Translations under genes and position numbers: made by a program
Source of the DNA: Syngnathus acus
Lineage: Eukaryota > Chordata > Actinopteri > Syngnathiformes > Syngnathidae
DNA: 64,000 nucleotides
NCBI RefSeq assembly: GCF_901709675.1
Contig: NC_051098.1
Span: forward strand, 2,282,500-2,346,499
Direction: 5' to 3'
Notes under the pieces: generated by a model
The model's input: the letters and a program-made list of their open reading frames with translations, nothing else
What the model was told of the DNA's origin: nothing
Database searches by the model: none
Part shown: positions 60,233 to 64,000 of the stretch, in pieces
Layout: the number at the start of each line of letters is the position of its first letter
Position numbering within the stretch: position 1 is the first letter of the stretch

Positions 60233-60366
60233 TTTAAAAAGGCGTTTTCTTTTTTTTTTTTTGGTCTTAAACGGATTAAAATGTTTTCCATTATTTGTAA
60301 TGGGAAAAATAGATTCGGAATTCGACTGATTCGCTTCTCGAACCGCCTTCTGGAACGGATTTTGGT
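60233..60366. repeat. Dispersed repeat shared with 24965-25105
   Basis: Both carry ATTATTTGTAATGGGAAAAA, TAGATTCGGAATTCGACTGA and CGAACCGCCTTCTGGAACGG in the same order. Family not recognised. Confidence 0.65.
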
Positions 60367-60369
60367 ATT

Positions 60370-60885
60370 TGTCAGGCTAGGAACAAGGAGAGGACTCGGA
60401 TGCAGAGTGACAAAAAAACTCAGGAATTCCTTTTGACAGGCGAGATCCGACAAAAATCAAAATCACCTCGAAGAGGGAAATTCAGGCAAAAAAAGCAAAC
60501 TAACTAAATAGTTCTCTTTGTGAATCAAGAAATAAACAGGTACTTAAAAAAACTAGACAAGGTATTCAAAAGTCTCTTTCAGCTTACGTGATCGCTAGTT
60601 CTCCTGACACGACAAGACGCACTGGCACAAGACAAAATACAGACTGACTAAAATAATAAAATACTGACTAAATACACACAGAAGGGTAAGGGCACAGGTG
60701 CACACAATTAGGAGCAAGGGCACGGGTGCACACAATTAGGATCAGGGAAGACAATCAGACTGACGCACAGAGGAAGGACCCACGAACTGAAACAAGAGAA
60801 GAGTTACTTATCAAAATAAAACAGGAAGTGAGAATACAACAAAAAGACAAGACAATAACAATCCACAAACCCTAAGGGTGTGACA
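60370..60885 (-). mobile_element. Solo LTR (Gypsy-like)
   Basis: On the minus strand it starts TGTCACACCCTTAGGG and ends CCTTGTTCCTAGCCTGACA (TG...CA). Flanks GTATT and CTATT could be a 5-bp target duplication with one change. The end resembles common teleost Gypsy LTRs. No internal region is nearby. Confidence 0.65.
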
Positions 60886-61065
60886 CTATTCTTGTTAAAA
60901 TCACACTTACATTTGAACTGGAAATGACAATAAAACATAGTGAAAGCCAAATTGAGCAAATTGGCTATTTCAGAAGTGTGTGTCAAACTGGTGGCCCTTT
61001 GCCTTAATCAGTACCCAGGAAGTAGCTCTCGGTTTAAGAAAGGTTGGTGCCCCCTGGTGTAGGGG

Positions 61066-61460
61066 TTGTATTATAGAAAGAAATGTGTTAATTACCCGAG
61101 CCAATTATTGTCATATATATATTTGGGGGGGGGGGGGGGGGTAGTTGTATTGTTGTGCCACCCACGTGACATACCAAAAATGCCGCCCCGGGCAGCCCGC
61201 CCATGTTGCCCATGCCAAAAACCGCAACTGTGTACACTGTACACGAACAATGTCCAAGCGTCGAACTACCTACCATCTAACCTGACAAACTGCCTTTTCG
61301 AGACAGTTCAAGACCAATCCCATAGTGCTGCAGTGTATTTATCAATGTCATGATTCATGATAAAAACTATTATATGCTTTCTGGCGATCATTAATCAGCC
61401 CTCAATAGTCCTCTATAGTCCACCATTGTACTGCAGAATACAATTTGCAGTTTGCACCAG
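61066..61460. other. Flank with a poly-G run, no gene seen
   Basis: G-run at about 61124-61141; an ORF across it is not gene-like. Confidence 0.4.
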
Positions 61461-62145
61461 GGCCGGTTCTAGGAATGCACATAAGAGGGGGCAGTCAGAA
61501 ATGTGAAGGGGGCATGTTCTTTTTTTTTTTTTTTTTTTACACATTTTTAACACTGTTAGTGTTTTCTTCACGGCAGTTGTTAGCTGTGTGTCCAGATCTC
61601 AACCTGGAGAAGTGGATTGCACTCTGTCAGGCCTCTACACTAAGACCTGTCCAGCTTGGGTGTCCCACCTGAAGATTAAAGCTTCTGCTGGTATTGCTCT
61701 TAGGGTCACTGAGGCACGCAAACCCCCTGACCACAATAAGGTGGCAATCTCTCAGGGGGGGGGGGACATATAATATGAATGTTATATTAACTATTATTTG
61801 AGTTGTCGTTAATCATTAGTTATATCACGGGTCATTACGACGAGTTTGGTGGAGTTTTTACTGCTTCTTCCAACTCCTACCGCGCTGACTGTAACTTGAC
61901 ACTCTCTGGCTGCGTCTTGCCTCATTTGCATACTCACAGTGATTGGATGTTTACGGAGGGGCGCGGAGTCCTGACAGCAGGCTGTGTGAGGACACACTGC
62001 ACCGACATGAGAGAAGAGAGGGGGCTGATTAACGTGTGTTTCTATCAGCGGATTTTTCACTTCTAAAAGTTTGATTCGAGGGGGCAGGACATCTGTTTGA
62101 GGGGGCGTTGCACCCTCTTGCCCCTGCGTAGAGCCGGTGTTGTGC
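61459..62145. mobile_element. Possible hAT-like element, borders uncertain
   Basis: CAGGGCCGGTTCTAGGAA and TGCGTAGAGCCGGTGTTG are imperfect inverted ends; GGGGGCA motifs lie inside both. No clear 8-bp repeat. 61826-61925 is the reverse complement of 47505-47605. Confidence 0.4.
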
Positions 62146-62198
62146 TTGATTTGGTTCCCCCGTGAGATCTTGTTCCCCCTGCCGCGGGAGCGCGCACG

Positions 62199-62845
62199 CC
62201 TTATTTGGAAAGCGAAAAACCGATGTCGTACGGCGTCGTACGGCGTCAGCACTATGTCGTTTTCAATAAAAACATGAAGAACTCACGTTTGCGTCAGTCA
62301 ATTTTAATTTTTATAAAGGATTATTCTCATTTGATGTCTTTAAATTCATCCGCGTTCTGCCATTGAAGCGGGGTGCATTCAAAGACCAGTCGTACAGACG
62401 GAACACTCATTCACTTCACCAAAACGCAACAATATAATTACGTGAGCTCTTTGCATAAACCTCGATGCAAAGAAACTCCTCTTTTTGGGTACAGGCTACA
62501 AGGAGTATATATTACAAAGGAGACTTTATACTTAATTGTGATCATCATTCATCCATCCATCCATTTTATTACTCAGGTATTTTCAAAGCAAATTAATATT
62601 GTTGCATTTATTAATTTGCTTTAAAATGACAGCGCAATATAATTAAAAGCTGACACTATAGCAATGTCAAACGTGTTCATTTAAGAAAAAGCCACACACG
62701 TTTTGTGATCAAATCTTTCATAACGAGAATGATTTGAGTGAATTGATTTGAATGAATAATTGAGAAGAAATTTCAGTTCTGAAGGCTCCTTTTGTCCCAA
62801 GCAAAGTGACAGATGGTGGGGAGGGGGGATAAAAATTGTAACAAG
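62199..62845. mobile_element. Long-inverted-arm element, one arm and middle
   Basis: Left arm as at 47996-48170 (GCGAAAAACCGATGTCGTAC, with a duplicated GTCGTACGGC), then the middle in the orientation opposite to the 48-kb copy, ending at GGGGGGATAAAAATTGTA. The second arm is absent; a satellite begins 22 bp later. Confidence 0.75.
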
Positions 62846-62866
62846 AACTCTATAAAAAATGTCAAG

Positions 62867-64000
62867 CCGTGAGGATATGTTTCCCCCCCTTATTTTGAGA
62901 ACGGTGGGTGCTGGACACCAGCTGTTTTTTTTCTGTCTTCCTGGGGGTCTGTTCAGGTTGTGTGGAAAATTTGAACAGGTTCCCTCATTCCTAGGCCAAA
63001 TTACAGGGGGGGAACAAATCCTCACAGCTGCCCCGTGAGGATATGTTCCCCCCCCCCCCCCTTATTTTGAGAACGGTGAGTGCTGGACTGCAGCTGTTTT
63101 TTTTCTGTCTTCCTGGGGGTCTGTTCAGGTTGTGTGGAAAATTTGAACAGGTTCCCTCATTCCTAGGCCAAATTACAGGGGGGGAACAAATCCTCACAGC
63201 TGCCCCGTGAGGATATGTTCCCCCCCCTTATTTTGAAAACGGTGAGTGCTGGACTCCAGCTGTTTTTTTTCTGTCTTCCTGGGGGTCTTTTCAGGTTGTG
63301 TGGAAATTTTGAACAGGTTCCCTCATTCCTAGGCCAAATTACAGGGGGGGAACAAATCCTCACAGCTGCCCCGTGAGGATATGTTCCCCCCCCCCCTTAT
63401 TTTGAGAACGGTGAGTGCTGGACTCCAGCTGTTTTTTTTTCTGTCTTCCTGGGGGTCTGTTCAGGTTGGGTGGCAAATTTGAACAGGTTCCCTCATTCCT
63501 AGGCCAAATTACAGGGGGGAAACAAATCCTCACAGCTGCCCCGTGAGGATATGTTCCCCCCCTTATTTTGAGAACGGTGAGTGCTGGACTGCAGCTGTTT
63601 TTTTTCTGTCTTCCTGGGGGTCTGTTCAGGTTGTGTGGAAAATTTGAACAGGTTCCCTCATTCCTAGGCCAAATTACAGGGGGGGAACAAATCCTCACAG
63701 CTGCCCCGTGAGGATATGTTCCCCCCCCTTATTTTGAGAACGGTGAGTGCTGGACTGCAGCTGTTTTTTTTCTGTCTTCCTGGGGGTCTGTTCAGGTTGC
63801 GTGGAAAATTTGAACAGGTTCCCTCATTCCTAGGCCAAGTTACAGGGGGGGAACAAATCCTCACAGCTGCCCCGTGAGGATATGTTCCCCCCCCCCTTAT
63901 TTTGAGAACGGTGAGTGCTGGACTGCAGCTGTTTTCTTTCTGTCTTCCTGGGGGTCTGTTCAGGTTGTGTGGAAAATTTGAACAGGTTCCCTCATTCCTA
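62867..64000. repeat. Satellite, unit about 168 bp, at least 7 copies
   Basis: The unit start CCGTGAGGATATG recurs at 62867, 63033, 63205, 63371, 63541, 63706 and 63872 (periods 165-172). Length differences come mostly from C and T runs. The array continues beyond the window. The minus-strand ORFs that repeat MRICSPPVIWPRNEGTCSNF are products of the repeat. Confidence 0.95.

Noticed and set aside
62681-63864. Series of similar minus-strand ORFs repeating a roughly 66-residue peptide
   Set aside because: Each is one register of the 168-bp satellite; length changes in C-runs break the frame between units.

Overview
The window is nuclear DNA of a ray-finned fish, most likely a percomorph teleost. 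The evidence is one split vertebrate gene plus several families of Tc1-like, hAT, pogo-like, L2, L1/Tx1, LTR and tRNA-derived SINE elements of the kind common in teleosts. I cannot name the species.

The only gene I can identify with confidence is PHF12 (Pf1). It lies on the minus strand from an ATG at 56904 to a stop at 11058. I resolve 15 coding exons, all with consistent splice phase and consensus GT/AG borders, giving about 1006 residues: two PHD fingers, a long low-complexity middle and a C-terminal FHA domain. One thing breaks it: exon 13 (11825-11908) carries one extra A in a run of four, which shifts the frame inside the FHA domain. Since every other exon is clean, this is either a sequencing or assembly error or a real disabling allele. 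Introns 2, 8, 9 and 12 are loaded with transposons; exons 3-8 sit in a compact block (51.9-54.0 kb).

Layout. 0-11 kb (downstream of PHF12): SINEs, an L2 tail, a solo LTR and a 5.0-kb unit (3799-8810) whose two ends are both Tc1 inverted termini. 11-22 kb (exons 15-12 and intron 12): intron 12 holds a second copy of that 5-kb unit (about 12252-18094) in a deep nest of elements. 22-42 kb (exons 11-9 and intron 9, about 19 kb): pogo-like elements, hAT elements with 8-bp target duplications, a broken L1/Tx1 LINE, and a broken multi-exon gene of a multicopy teleost family on the opposite strand. 42-52 kb (intron 8): a Tc1-like element with an intact 339-codon transposase but a damaged right end, a second Tc1-like family with one stop, hAT and pogo-like elements. 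52-57 kb: PHF12 exons 8-1 and the promoter side. 57-64 kb: a possible divergent first exon, an L2 inserted inside a SINE, a second solo LTR, a long-inverted-repeat element and a tandem satellite (about 168 bp) running off the end.

The biological interest is mainly in transposon structure: nested insertions that can be ordered by target duplications, a Tc1-bounded composite that looks transposed as a block, and internally deleted pogo-like elements that still carry the ends of their transposase gene. I found no operon, phage, CRISPR or other prokaryotic feature.
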